NCBI GenBank assembly: GCA_963664465.2
Contig: CAXXSU010000011.1
Span: forward strand, 347,959-411,958
Reading direction: 5' to 3'
DNA: 64,000 nt
From: CAVOAK01 sp963664465
Lineage (GTDB): Bacteria > Pseudomonadota > Alphaproteobacteria > UBA8366 > CAVOAK01
The notes under the pieces: generated by a model
Seen by the model: only the letters and a program-made list of their open reading frames with translations
Told to the model about the DNA's origin: nothing
Databases searched by the model: none
Made by a program: the position numbers and the translations under genes
Part shown: in pieces, positions 36,698 to 45,835 of the stretch
Layout of the letters: each line of letters opens with the position of its first letter
Position numbering within the stretch: position 1 is the first letter of the stretch

Positions 36698-37513
36698 GTG
36701 AAGAGGTTTGCGCTGGCGATACTCCTTGGGTTGGTTGTCGTCGCTCTCGCGCTGGCGATTCCCATTCGCACCACGCTGCCGGATACGGTTCATCTTGAGG
36801 AACTCACCTGGATCGAAGTTGACGAGGCGATTCGTCAGAGAATGCGTACGGTCATCATTCCAACCGGCGGCGTCGAGCAAAATGGCCCTCATATGGTGCT
36901 GGGCAAACACAACTATATCGTCCGCTATGCGGCAGAGCGGATTGCCCGTGAGTTGGGAGATACGCTGGTCGCGCCCGTTGTCACTTTTGTGCCGGAAGGA
37001 TCGATCAATCCGCCATCAGGCCATATGCATTTTGCGGGAACCATCAGCGTGCCTGATAACGTGTTCGCCGACATCCTCGAATTTACCGCCCGTAGTCTCC
37101 GCGCACACGGCTTCGAGACGATTTACTTTCTTGGCGACAGCGGCGGAAATCAAGAGATGCAGGAACAGGTGGCAACCCGGCTCAGTGCTGAATGGCAGGG
37201 AGCTGGCGTAAAGGTGATCCACGTCGGTGATTACTACGCGGCAAATGGGCAAGTTGACTGGCTCCTGACCCAGCAGGAGACGGAGTCCAGCATCGGCAGC
37301 CACGCCGGCATCCGTGACACATCTGAACTCTTGGCGATCTTCCCAGCTGGCATTCGGCCGGACAAGGTTGCCCTGCGCGGAGGCCGACTTTTGCGTCCAA
37401 CCGGGGTCAATGGCGATCCCACCCGGGCGTCGGCGGAACGCGGAACCAAACTACTCGCCCTGAAGATCGGGGCGGCGCTACGCCAAATCCGCAGCGAGAA
37501 CGAAGCTCAATAG
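36698..37513 (+). CDS. Creatininase-family amidohydrolase, exported
   Basis: About 271 residues from the GTG at 36698, which overlaps the preceding stop (GTGA). A hydrophobic leader (FALAILLGLVVVALALAI) suggests export or anchoring, unusual for this mostly cytoplasmic family. The family metal site is seen in IPTGGVEQNGPHMVLGKHNY and in LGDSGGNQ, which replaces the more usual NGHGGN. Members hydrolyse cyclic or formyl amides. The substrate is unknown. Coupling to the sterol-desaturase-type gene suggests a linked role on a lipid or secreted compound. Confidence 0.8.
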   Translation: MKRFALAILLGLVVVALALAIPIRTTLPDTVHLEELTWIEVDEAIRQRMRTVIIPTGGVEQNGPHMVLGKHNYIVRYAAERIARELGDTLVAPVVTFVPEGSINPPSGHMHFAGTISVPDNVFADILEFTARSLRAHGFETIYFLGDSGGNQEMQEQVATRLSAEWQGAGVKVIHVGDYYAANGQVDWLLTQQETESSIGSHAGIRDTSELLAIFPAGIRPDKVALRGGRLLRPTGVNGDPTRASAERGTKLLALKIGAALRQIRSENEAQ

Positions 37514-37606
37514 ACCTACGGCCTGGTAGACGGCGTCACACGCGTTCCCGACCGGCGCTTACTAAGTTTCTTGCTGCCTTTTTTGTCATTCGTTGGCCAT
37601 CGATTT

Positions 37607-37629
37607 GGCGGATATTTGCCCGCCTTTTT
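37607..37629 (+). terminator. Intrinsic terminator after the creatininase-family gene
   Basis: GGCGG and CCGCC arms with an eight-base loop are followed by TTTTT. Moderate strength, about 95 bases beyond the stop. Confidence 0.45.
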
Positions 37630-37730
37630 GCCGTTCTTGGAGGAATTGACGGAATAGGCCAAGCGGTTTGCACGTCTTGAAAGATAGGAGCGAAGAAGCG
37701 GCACGCGATAAAAGGGGGAAGCGGTCGGGC

Positions 37731-38822
37731 ATGATCACGTATCGACACCATATTCTCACTGCCGGCGTACGCGCGGGTCTGGGGACGGCAGCAATGTGCC
37801 GCCGGTTCCGGTGTCCGATCGCGACCGGCTGGATCATGCTGGTTTCGCTTGCACTTGCGTTAAGTTTTTTGCCGATAGACCCGAATTCCGGAACCTTGTC
37901 GTTTAAGGTCGCGAACGCGCAAGGCAAAAGCGGTCAAAATAGCAACAACGGTAACGGCCAGGGCGGTCAAGGCAACGGCAATGGCCAGAGTAATAATGGT
38001 AACGGCAATGGCCAGAATAATAATGGTAACGGCAAGGGCGGCGGCAGCCAGAACGCCGGTGCGGCTAATGGCAGCGCTGCCAACAACGCAAGCAATGGCG
38101 ATCAGGGTAAAACGGCGAGTGCACTTGGTTCGCTCAATGCCGCCCATGCGTCGGCGACCGCCCGGCTTCATGCCGCGCCGAATTCGACCGTCGGACTGAT
38201 CGCCGACTACGAGACGGCGGTGGTGCTGGAAACCGAAATAGCGACACTCACACAGGAGCTTGCCGACCTCGAGTTGGCACTGGCAGACGCAGAGGGGTCG
38301 CTGGCAGGAAAGGAGACGCTTGCGGCCGAGCTCGATGCGGCGTCTGAAATAGCGCAACAAGATCTTGCGGAAGCAGAGGATGAGCTCGCGGAATTAACTG
38401 AGGAAGCCGAATCAGCGGCCGACCTGGCCGAGGCCGACCCTGACGATGAAGACCTGGCGGCGGCGGCGGCGGATGCGCAGTTTGCCGTCGATGAGCAGGC
38501 GGAGGTGGCAGACGGATTTACAAGCGATGCCGCGGCGGCTGAAACGCTGGCGGCGGACGCGCTCGCCGATTTTGAGGCTACGGCGGCGCTCCTTGAAGAC
38601 GGCGACGCCCTGCTGGCGGAGGCCGCTGCGACGCTTATTGCAGCCGAGGATGAGCTAGCGACCCTTGACCCGGAAGCTTCCTTGATCGACGCAGCCAACA
38701 AGCCGGTAACGGATGAAGTGATTGAAGCGGTCAACGCGCTTCTTGGTATCGGCGGCACGACTGCCGACACAAACGTCGAAACTAGCAGCGTCCGGCGCAT
38801 CCTATCGCAGGTGCGCCGATAG
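37731..38822 (+). CDS. Secreted Gly/Asn-rich, coiled-coil Ala/Glu-rich protein
   Basis: A 363-residue protein. A signal peptide lies around residues 22-48 (TGWIMLVSLALALSFLPI). Next comes a low-complexity tract made of NGNGQ/NNGNGKGG units (about residues 65-115) encoded by near-exact 24-bp repeats. The rest, about residues 130-350, is a long acidic Ala/Glu/Leu/Asp coiled coil (ETEIATLTQELADLELALADAEG...). I do not recognise a family. The position directly upstream of the Tad genes suggests a surface or adhesion role. ATG 37731 is chosen; TTG 37668 and ATG 37794 are also in frame. Confidence 0.65.
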   Translation: MITYRHHILTAGVRAGLGTAAMCRRFRCPIATGWIMLVSLALALSFLPIDPNSGTLSFKVANAQGKSGQNSNNGNGQGGQGNGNGQSNNGNGNGQNNNGNGKGGGSQNAGAANGSAANNASNGDQGKTASALGSLNAAHASATARLHAAPNSTVGLIADYETAVVLETEIATLTQELADLELALADAEGSLAGKETLAAELDAASEIAQQDLAEAEDELAELTEEAESAADLAEADPDDEDLAAAAADAQFAVDEQAEVADGFTSDAAAAETLAADALADFEATAALLEDGDALLAEAAATLIAAEDELATLDPEASLIDAANKPVTDEVIEAVNALLGIGGTTADTNVETSSVRRILSQVRR

Positions 38823-38854
38823 CTAGCCGCTGCGATCCGATTTCGAGTGATATC

Positions 38855-40231
38855 GTGAAGGAAGTCGATCATCGACGGTCGGCATTGGATATGGTGACGA
38901 TACCGCGCTATTCGCTTATCCGCGATCAGCGCGGTATCGTCGCGCTCTACGCGGCATTGTTCGCGGCATTGATTCTGGGTATGGGTGTCTTGTCCATTGA
39001 TGTTGGTCGCGTCGTGGTTTTGCGAACACAGTTGCAGAACGCGGCCGACGCCGCAGCCACGGCCGCCGCCGCGCAGCTCGATGGGCGGGCTGGCGCGCGC
39101 GCGCGCGCGACTTCCGTGGCGACATCGGCGGCACAGCAGATCACGCGCTACAGTTCTGATGGCACGGCGTTGAGCGTGCAATTGATTCAATTTTTTAGTT
39201 CGTTCACGCCGGCGGTAGCGGCGACCGGTGATGGTGATGCGGCCGTCGCCCAAATCACGATGACGCCGAAAAACATCCTGTTGCCAATGCAGCCGGCCCT
39301 GGATCTGTTGGTAACTTCGGGCTTATCCAACACATTGAGTCTCGACGCATCAGCGGCGGCGCAATATTCACAGGTCGTTTGCGAAGCACCGCCCCTAATG
39401 GTCTGCAACCCCGCAGAGACCGGCGGTGCCGCATTGGACCTTTCGAGTCCGACGAATGCGGGAAAGCAACTCGCCGTGAAAGAAGGCCCAGGGGGAGTCG
39501 CGTCCGCGCCGGGTCAGTTCGGCCTGCTTTGCACAGTGAGCGGCCAGTGCGGCGCAAACGCAATCGGTGACGCGCTGGCGGCCGTGAATCAACCGCAGTG
39601 CCAGGGACCTTCCGTTACAACCGCGCCCGGTTCTAAGACACAGCAGATTAGAAACGGGTTCAACTCGCGTTTTGACAGTGCCAGCGGAGCGAATAATCCA
39701 TCGCGCAATATCATTGGTTATCCGCGCGACTCCGCGCATGTCGGCGGCGGAACCGGCGACTTTCTCGGCGACGGGATATGGGATGCCGCAACATATTGGA
39801 CGACCGAACACCCCGGCGAGACACTCCCGGCCGAACTTACCAACGCCAGCCGTTATCAGGCGTATCTCTACGAGCTAGGCGAAAGCTATGCGGCCAACGG
39901 CAAGCAGACGGTGTTTCCGATTCCGTCATCGCTGCCGACGGGATTTGCTGTCATCACTCCGCCCAGCGTGAACATACCGGCAAACGGGGTTCCGGCAACG
40001 GCACCTATAGCCGACGCCAAGCGACGCGTAGTCAAAGCGGCGATTCTCGATTGCGTCGCGCAGAGTGTGGCAGGCTCGGGCGACTTTCCGACGTTCGGCC
40101 GCTATGTCGATCTCTTCCTCACTGAGCCCGTTCCCGGCCCACCTGATGCGACCGCATACGCCGAAGTCATCAGTGCGGTAACGGAAAGCACGTCAGCGGA
40201 CTTTCACGCAAATGTTCAGCTTGTTGACTAA
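38855..40231 (+). CDS. tadG: TadG-like pilus-locus protein
   Basis: A 458-residue protein from GTG 38855 (ATG 38891 is also possible). The N-terminal segment RDQRGIVALYAALFAALILGMGVLSIDVGRVVVLRTQLQNAADAAA is the Flp/TadG signature: a type IV pilin-like helix followed by the QNAADAAA block. No von Willebrand metal-binding pattern stands out in the long Gly/Ser/Pro-rich rest. It is presumably anchored in the inner membrane and part of the Tad assembly system. It starts 32 bases after the coiled-coil gene and overlaps tadE. Confidence 0.83.
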   Translation: MKEVDHRRSALDMVTIPRYSLIRDQRGIVALYAALFAALILGMGVLSIDVGRVVVLRTQLQNAADAAATAAAAQLDGRAGARARATSVATSAAQQITRYSSDGTALSVQLIQFFSSFTPAVAATGDGDAAVAQITMTPKNILLPMQPALDLLVTSGLSNTLSLDASAAAQYSQVVCEAPPLMVCNPAETGGAALDLSSPTNAGKQLAVKEGPGGVASAPGQFGLLCTVSGQCGANAIGDALAAVNQPQCQGPSVTTAPGSKTQQIRNGFNSRFDSASGANNPSRNIIGYPRDSAHVGGGTGDFLGDGIWDAATYWTTEHPGETLPAELTNASRYQAYLYELGESYAANGKQTVFPIPSSLPTGFAVITPPSVNIPANGVPATAPIADAKRRVVKAAILDCVAQSVAGSGDFPTFGRYVDLFLTEPVPGPPDATAYAEVISAVTESTSADFHANVQLVD

Positions 40232-40676
40232 ACTGAGAGGTTCGTGCTGTGGCGTCGCCGCGGTGGAATTCGCGTTGATCACGCCGATAATACTGCTCGT
40301 CACCGTCACCGTGGTTGAACTCGGACGTAGCCTGGCGCAGGCACAGGCCGTTGAAAAAGGTATGCGGGCCGGTGCCATGCTCGCGGCGCGCAGCGACTTC
40401 CCCATTTCAGCCAATGCCCAATTGCAGGTCACTAATATTGTCCAGACCGGCACAATAGATGGTTCCGGCGCCTTGGTGGCCGCAGGGTGGGCAGAACCCG
40501 GAGCTCAGCTAACGATTTCATTTTCATCGGCGACGGTGGATGGCGAGACCATACCAGTTGTCCGATTGCAGGCAACAGTGCCCTATGATCTTCTCATGCC
40601 CGGCCTTATTGCTAATTTTGGGCTGGGACAGATCTCGATCGATGCAAGCCATGAACAGGTACATATCGGCAATTAA
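40212..40676 (+). CDS. tadE: TadE-like minor pseudopilin
   Basis: A 154-residue protein. The leader is followed by GVAAVEFALITPIILLVTVTVVELGR, a TadE-type hydrophobic helix with a Glu at position 5 after the putative prepilin cleavage site. It overlaps tadG by 20 bases and the next pseudopilin gene by 26, so it is translationally coupled. It would be cleaved by the TadV/CpaA prepilin peptidase, which is not in this window. Confidence 0.88.
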   Translation: MFSLLTKLRGSCCGVAAVEFALITPIILLVTVTVVELGRSLAQAQAVEKGMRAGAMLAARSDFPISANAQLQVTNIVQTGTIDGSGALVAAGWAEPGAQLTISFSSATVDGETIPVVRLQATVPYDLLMPGLIANFGLGQISIDASHEQVHIGN

Positions 40677-41220
40677 GCAAACCTGCGACTTACGGCGCTT
40701 ACTGCTTGCTTACGGTGGCGCGACGGCGCTCGAATTTGCCTTTATTCTACCGATTCTTGCGACGGCGACCTTCGGTGTCGCAGAGTTGTCCCTTATCATG
40801 TTTGATTATCATCGGCTTAGCGAGGCTACCCGTCGCGGTGCGCGGGTGGCAGTGGTCAACACGCCAATCGCTTCGCTTGTCAATCTGACGACCAACACTA
40901 TTGTGTGTCAGGGAACAGCGGGCGGGGTCACCTGCGCTGGCGGCGCTGTCGCATCGGGGACTTCGTTTGACGCCGTCGTTGGCCAGATGCAGGCGGTCAT
41001 CGCCGAACTCAGCGCTGAGAATGTGCAGATCACCTACACCGATACGGGAATCACCGGCGGTGTTGAAACCCCAGGTGTTGTTACGCCTATCGTTTCGGTT
41101 GAAATTGTTGGGTTTGATCACCAGTACCTGTTCCTTCAGACCCTGCCAGGTGTACCAGCCAGCTTCACGTTTCCGCCCTTTACCTCGACCCGAGTCGGAA
41201 CCAGTCAGAACGCGTCCTAG
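40651..41220 (+). CDS. TadE/TadF-like pseudopilin
   Basis: A 189-residue protein from ATG 40651, preferred over an in-frame start at 40540 that would lie deep in tadE. YGGATALEFAFILPILATATFGVAELSLIMFDY is a TadE-type pseudopilin helix with Glu5. A pair of Cys residues (TIVCQGTAGGVTCAGG) is probably a disulfide in the exported domain. It is the second minor pilin of the locus. Confidence 0.85.
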   Translation: MNRYISAIKQTCDLRRLLLAYGGATALEFAFILPILATATFGVAELSLIMFDYHRLSEATRRGARVAVVNTPIASLVNLTTNTIVCQGTAGGVTCAGGAVASGTSFDAVVGQMQAVIAELSAENVQITYTDTGITGGVETPGVVTPIVSVEIVGFDHQYLFLQTLPGVPASFTFPPFTSTRVGTSQNAS

Positions 41221-41331
41221 GGACGGCATACTTGTCCGAACATTGTCGGCGGCTAGGGCCGTTTGTCATCGAACGAGCGAGTGTTAGGCCGTCATCGGAA
41301 TTTCTCCTGCCCATTGTGAGACCAGCGGCAA

Positions 41332-41679
41332 ATGAAGATCTATCATGGCCAGCGTAGCGCGAACGGTTGCACCGTGTCCGTGGACGGGACGCCGCTCGAC
41401 CCGCGCACCGATCTGCGGCAGATATCCACCACTGGCTTTGAGTGGGGCTATATGGGAAGCGGGCCAAGACAACTCGCCCTTGCCATACTTGCCGATCATT
41501 TTGGTGACGCGGCAAAAGCAATCGGCCAGTACAAGCCATTTTGCGATCGCGTGATCGCATCGCTGACCGACGAAGAATGGCGTCTCGATAGCGACCAGAT
41601 TGACCAGGTTTTGAATTCCTACACAGACGTGTCGATGACGCTTCCCGAGCTTTTGAACAAAGTTCGAGGAATAAAATGA
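41332..41679 (+). CDS. DUF6166-family protein
   Basis: A 115-residue protein. The sequence follows the DUF6166 pattern: an N-terminal KIYHGQRSANGCTVSVDGTPL, then FEWGYMGSGPRQLALAILADH and the C-terminal W-rich helix (FCDRVIASLTDEEWRL). The function is unknown; members are soluble and widespread, and are also seen on plasmids and phages. It lies between the tad pseudopilin genes and the major pilin gene, with its own start 111 bases beyond tadF. Confidence 0.75.
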   Translation: MKIYHGQRSANGCTVSVDGTPLDPRTDLRQISTTGFEWGYMGSGPRQLALAILADHFGDAAKAIGQYKPFCDRVIASLTDEEWRLDSDQIDQVLNSYTDVSMTLPELLNKVRGIK

Positions 41680-41945
41680 CGGATTGCCGACGCCATCAGT
41701 ACACGACAGTTGGAATATTAGTCCCTAATAGGCATAAATATCGCTTATATTGTGCTTTCGAGTACGTGCCGTTGCGTAGGTAGAATCATGTTGTTCGAGA
41801 CTCGCAGCGAATGATATTCTGCTGCACGGATTTACAGGGGTTGGTGCGTTTTCACACCACCAGAAATCAATGGGCGTAAAGTAAATTGACAACACAGTAC
41901 GCGCCCGCTTCCGGAAATAATTTTGAGTTTAAGGAGGATTTGACA

Positions 41946-42125
41946 ATGATTGCCAAACTTCTTTCCAAGGCACAGAAGTTCCGCGGTGACGCGTCTGGAG
42001 CAACCGCGATCGAGTATGGTCTGATTGCGGCCGGTATCGCTGTCGTCATTATTGGCGGATCGGCCCTTGTGGGTGGCCAGCTGACAACCTTGTTTGCAAC
42101 GATTGTCGCGGCGCTCGCGGGCTAA
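41946..42125 (+). CDS. flp: Flp/Fap-type major pilin
   Basis: A 59-residue prepilin. The leader MIAKLLSKAQKFRGDASG ends at the processing site, and mature ATAIEYGLIAAGIAV carries Glu5 and Tyr6 as in Flp pilins. AAGGAGG lies 8 bases upstream of ATG 41946, the strongest ribosome-binding site in the locus, as expected for the major subunit. A strong terminator follows at 42177. It would polymerise into tight-adherence pili. Confidence 0.95.
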   Translation: MIAKLLSKAQKFRGDASGATAIEYGLIAAGIAVVIIGGSALVGGQLTTLFATIVAALAG

Positions 42126-42176
42126 CACCGCAGGACCGTGAGCCGGAAACGGCTTCTTAGAATCTTTGCTTGCATA

Positions 42177-42213
42177 CCCCGGTGTCCGTGATTGGACGCC
42201 GGGGCGTTCTTTT
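42177..42213 (+). terminator. Intrinsic terminator after the pilin gene
   Basis: CCCCGGTGTCC and GGACGCCGGGG form an 11-bp stem (one G-U pair) with loop GTGATT and CGTTCTTTT after it. It would insulate the highly expressed pilin gene. Confidence 0.88.
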
Positions 42214-42285
42214 GTGCCCCGTTTCAGGTCGGGAATCCCGGCCGCTTATCGGTCGAGACAGTTAGGACGGATGTCTGTCCAGGGC

Positions 42286-42786
42286 CTATTCTGCTGCAGC
42301 CGAAGCTGCTGGGTCGCTGCCCAATGAACCCAGAGCATCACCGGCGCCGCCACTCGCTGCTCCGGCACCTGCCGCCAAGGGCTCGCCCGGCGTCTTGACT
42401 GCCGTACAGCGAGGGTCGCAGTTAAAGGTCGTTACATCGGTCGCACTACGATGGACGGTCAGATGGCGCCGGGATTCCGGCACGACGACAATTTCGAAAT
42501 CGTGAATCTCGGAGTCATTTGCATCAAGGATCAACAAGTTTGTCTCACCGGCCTCTTTCCCGACAAGGAAGATAAGCCGGGGAGATTCGACCGAGATATC
42601 GGCAACGTCTGGATTGCCGATCGTCACTGTCGACGCATCACGAGCGATCCGCAGTATCGTTGTCTTGTTCAGCGTTACCTGCAACGGTTCGCCGGCCAGC
42701 GCCGGAAAGCTCAAGACGGAAAGCATGAGCGCCGTCACCACCGCTATGCAAATTCCGCCGAATCTTGCGGGGATCATCGGTGCCAA
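42286..42786 (-). CDS. Stand-alone CpaC N-terminal-like pilus-assembly protein
   Basis: A 166-residue protein. A signal peptide (AVVTALMLSVLSFPALA) is followed by a domain matching the N-terminal part of CpaC/RcpA secretins: PLQVTLNKTTILRIARDASTVTIGNPDVADISVESPRLIFLVGKEAGETNLLILD. The secretin domain is absent; instead there is a short Ala/Gly/Ser-rich tail. Such orphans occur in several alphaproteobacterial tad loci and may act as periplasmic adaptors. It is convergent with the pilin gene. Confidence 0.8.
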   Translation of the reverse strand: MAPMIPARFGGICIAVVTALMLSVLSFPALAGEPLQVTLNKTTILRIARDASTVTIGNPDVADISVESPRLIFLVGKEAGETNLLILDANDSEIHDFEIVVVPESRRHLTVHRSATDVTTFNCDPRCTAVKTPGEPLAAGAGAASGGAGDALGSLGSDPAASAAAE

Positions 42787-43019
42787 TCCGTACCTGCCAA
42801 ATCAAACATCCAATCGCATGCATTAATGTCTGAAAATCAAAGATTTAGCTTAGCGGCCATTCGATTCTTGGGCAACTGCGTTTCCAAGGACACACATCCT
42901 TCGCTATGGGCCTGAAGATCATCGGTCTTCCGACCAACTTGCCTATGACAGCGGCGCGCAGATAAACTTACGGTGAAACCGGCCTAAGCATTTGAATTTG
43001 CAACATTGCTTGAAATTCG

Positions 43020-43787
43020 ATGATGAATATCCGCCGCCATATACGATCCGGATCGATGAGAGCGTATTTGCTCGGTTGCCTTACAGCAGCCATTGTCGTG
43101 GGCTGCGCACCCACCGGGAGCATCGAAAAACAAGTATCGTATAAGGAGACGCTGCGGGACGCCGCTATCGTTGCCCACCAGTCCTTCGACTACGAAGCTG
43201 CGGCGACGCACTACCGCAGCCTGTACGAGCGCGATGGCGGCGATACCGAGGCACTGTTGGGCGTGGCGCGAAATCTCCGCTACCTGGGATCTTCCGGCGA
43301 AGCCATTGATGTCATGGTGACCGGCATTTCGAAGCATGGCCAGATCCCCGCATTCGTGCTCGAACTCGCGAAGTCAGAGCTGACTGCGCGTCGTTTTGAC
43401 GATGCAAGGGAGACGTTGGAGACTGCGGCAGAGCTGCTGCCTGACAACTGGGATGTATTTTCGACCACGGGCATATTTCATGATTATGTCGGTGAGTTCG
43501 ATGCGGCGCAGGCTGCTTATGGCGCGGCGCTCGAGCTATCGCCGAACAATGTGGCAGTCATCAACAACCTGGCTTTGTCGCTTGCCCAATCCGGCAAGAT
43601 TGACGAAGGAATCTCGATTCTTGTGAAGCTACTGAACGCTAAGAGAAGTACGCCGCATACACGCCAGAACTTGGCGATGCTCTACGCGCTTGCTGGAGAT
43701 ATCAAGAGTGCCGAGAAGCTGGCGCGCCAAGATCTGCCAGCGGACGCCGCTTTAGAGAATCTGACGACATTTAAAAAGATGCACTGA
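43020..43787 (+). CDS. tadD: TadD-like TPR lipoprotein
   Basis: A 255-residue protein with a lipobox (LTAAIVVGC-APT), so it is probably anchored in the outer membrane. TPR units include DYEAAATHYRSLYERDGGD and FDAAQAAYGAALELSPNN. TadD acts as a pilotin-like factor for the secretin RcpA/CpaC. The gene faces the minus-strand assembly operon; its stop is 64 bases from that of tadC. ATG 43020 is used, but ATG 43056 would give a tighter leader. Confidence 0.86.
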   Translation: MMNIRRHIRSGSMRAYLLGCLTAAIVVGCAPTGSIEKQVSYKETLRDAAIVAHQSFDYEAAATHYRSLYERDGGDTEALLGVARNLRYLGSSGEAIDVMVTGISKHGQIPAFVLELAKSELTARRFDDARETLETAAELLPDNWDVFSTTGIFHDYVGEFDAAQAAYGAALELSPNNVAVINNLALSLAQSGKIDEGISILVKLLNAKRSTPHTRQNLAMLYALAGDIKSAEKLARQDLPADAALENLTTFKKMH

Positions 43788-43850
43788 GATCGCGTTTGGT
43801 TCGACGGCCGAGTGCGCAATAGCTTCAGAGTTTGAAGTCGAAGTAGCTGC

Positions 43851-44813
43851 CTATAAGCTCATCATCTGAATGGCGGCCGGTCCGATAATCACCAGGAACA
43901 GCACCGGTAGAAAGAAAACGATCATTGGCACGGTAAGCTGGGCCGGCAACGCGCCTGCCTTTTTCTCGGCTTTCGCCATCCGGTCATCGCGGTTTTCCTG
44001 CGCCAATATCTTCAGCGCAACGCCAATTGGCGTCCCGTACTTTTCTGACTGGATTAAGGCCGTTGCCAGTGACCGAGCCGCCGGCAAACCAGTGCGTTCG
44101 GCGAAGTTCGCATATGCTTGTCGGCGATCACCCAAGAAAGCGAGCTCCGCTGACGTTAGGCCAAGTTCCTGCGACAGGATCGGGGCTTGCTCGGAGATCT
44201 CCTCCGTCACACGCCCGAACGCCGCTTCAATCGACAGTCCCGCCTCAACGCAGATCACCAGAAGGTCGAGCGAGTCGGGAAATGCCGACGTCATTTCCTC
44301 CTGGCGTTTCTGTATCGCGTTCTTGACCATTAGGCGCGGAAGATAGAATCCGGCAGTGGCCAGAGCACCAGAGATCAAGAGCCGAATGAGTGGCGGCTGC
44401 GCAAACTTCTCCGAAAATGTCAGAAACAGCAGTGCCAGAACGCCAAAGGAAAGGGCCGCACCAAAACGTGCAAATACATAGGTGAATACCGCTGACTGAT
44501 TTCTCCAGCCGGCCGCCGCCATCTGTTGTTTGAGTTCGCGCGAATTGGTCAAGTTCTCCAACTTGAACTTCCCCAACAACGCTTTCATCAAGTTTACGTG
44601 CGCCTGCGACTGTGGGCGGCGGCGTGCACGCTCCTGCGCCATTTGTTCGCGTTGTTGTTGACCCAATTCCTCACGGCGCCGCGCCACGACTTTTAGGCGG
44701 GCAGCGCGCTGGTCACGCTGCAGGAAGGGTAACGTGATCGCCAAAATCGATGCGAATCCGCCCGCGAATGCGAGCATGACGATGATGTTCTGGGGATCAA
44801 GGAAGAATGACAT
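43851..44813 (-). CDS. tadC: Tad pilus inner-membrane platform protein TadC
   Basis: A 320-residue type II secretion F-domain protein. Hydrophobic segments lie near residues 12-30, 110-160 and 295-320. The F domain includes AFPDSLDLLVICVEAGLSIEAAFGRV and LAQENRDDRMAKAEKKAGALPAQLTVPMIVFFLPVLF. It forms the membrane platform with TadB. The start lies four bases after the tadB stop, so it is the last gene of the minus-strand operon. Confidence 0.93.
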   Translation of the reverse strand: MSFFLDPQNIIVMLAFAGGFASILAITLPFLQRDQRAARLKVVARRREELGQQQREQMAQERARRRPQSQAHVNLMKALLGKFKLENLTNSRELKQQMAAAGWRNQSAVFTYVFARFGAALSFGVLALLFLTFSEKFAQPPLIRLLISGALATAGFYLPRLMVKNAIQKRQEEMTSAFPDSLDLLVICVEAGLSIEAAFGRVTEEISEQAPILSQELGLTSAELAFLGDRRQAYANFAERTGLPAARSLATALIQSEKYGTPIGVALKILAQENRDDRMAKAEKKAGALPAQLTVPMIVFFLPVLFLVIIGPAAIQMMSL

Positions 44814-44817
44814 GGGT

Positions 44818-45835
44818 TCACATGTCGAAGTTGATCATCTTCGACATCACAACGATGCCGAGCGCCATCCAGGTCATGCCGGCTGCGAGCATGAACCGGC
44901 CGAGCGTCTCGGTGAACAACAGCCCCATATATTCCGGATTTATTAACGCGATCATGCCCATGACAAAGAACGGCAAGACTCTAATGATCATCGCCGAAGA
45001 TTTTGCCTCGCTCGAAAGGGCCTGCACCTTATCCTTCATTTTCTTGCGGTTCGCGGAGTACTTCGGACAGGTTCGCCAAAGTTTCGGCTAGGTTGCCGCC
45101 GGTCTGTTGCTGGATCTGCATGACGATGGCGAAGAACTTGTACTCGGAGGTGGGTATTCGCTCCAGACCGCGCCGCAACAACTCCTCTAAGGCAACGCCA
45201 ATCTTCTGACCCTCGACCAGCAGGCGAAATTCTTGACCCACAGGATCTGGAATCTCACGGCCGATGATGGCCAGACACTCACCAACTGGGAGGCCCGAAC
45301 GGATACCGCGGACGATCACGTCAATGGCGCCGGCAAAATGTGTCGTAAACTTTTTTTGCCGGCCGCGTGCCATAAACCTGAGGACCAGCTTGGGGAGCCC
45401 GAAAAATGCGATTAAGCCAATGGGGATGACGGCAAAGATCGGCACGCCAAACAGAATCGACAAGGCTGTGGCCACCAGTCCACCGATTGCCGTCAGCAGT
45501 AAGTAGTTTCGAACATTGATCTCGATGCCGGCTTGCAGCAGATCGTTGCGAATCTGATTGCGGCGCTTCTTCTGCTTGCCGCGGTCCTCCAATTCCTGCA
45601 ACTTTTCCTGAATTCGCTTCTGGCGCGGATTTCCACCCTTGTTACCAACGCCGCCTCCGGCGGCGGTTACGCCGACCAATCCGAGATCTTCCATACGTCG
45701 CTTGAGACGCATGCGCGGGCGCATGACCGTAAACGCCGTCACCGCGACCGTGCTCAATACCATCAGCATGAACAAACTGACGCCAATTGCGAGTACGACG
45801 TTGGGGTTTAGCGCGCCTGCGGTCTCAGACAACAT
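44818..45835 (-). CDS. tadB: Tad pilus inner-membrane platform protein TadB, apparent frameshift
   Basis: ATG 45835 overlaps the cpaF stop. The first frame runs to LSEVLREPQENEG and stops at 45029; the C-terminal part starts as ERKKMKDKVQALSSEAKSS in another frame. One extra C in the CC at about 45055 explains it, and removal gives 338 residues with a full F domain (FAGAIDVIVRGIRSGLPVGECL; MQIQQQTGGNLAETLANLSEVLRE) and terminal membrane helices. If real, TadB loses its C-terminal helices and the pilus would not form. The two-base homopolymer makes consensus error possible. Confidence 0.85.

Larger units (their letters stand above)
34683..36701 (+). pseudogene. Sterol desaturase / fatty acid hydroxylase-family gene interrupted by IS1595
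   Basis: ATG 34683 starts MDELSVLFAKIISP. After 14 codons the IS1595-like element intervenes (34725-35763, target duplication TCTCACCA). Deleting the element plus one duplication joins the frame exactly to FYYPLFSTQRIYW at 35772, giving 323 residues. The rest has several hydrophobic segments and the di-iron histidine boxes HYLQH, FHKVHHS and QIHHSN, as in the family. Such enzymes hydroxylate or desaturate lipids in the membrane. A shortened protein from a downstream start such as TTG 35811 is possible. Its stop overlaps the GTG of the creatininase-family gene. Confidence 0.88.

Noticed and set aside
38207..39253. 348-codon minus-strand Ser/Ala-rich ORF
   Set aside because: It is the shadow of the coiled-coil gene and tadG, with low-complexity composition caused by the GC-rich opposite strand.
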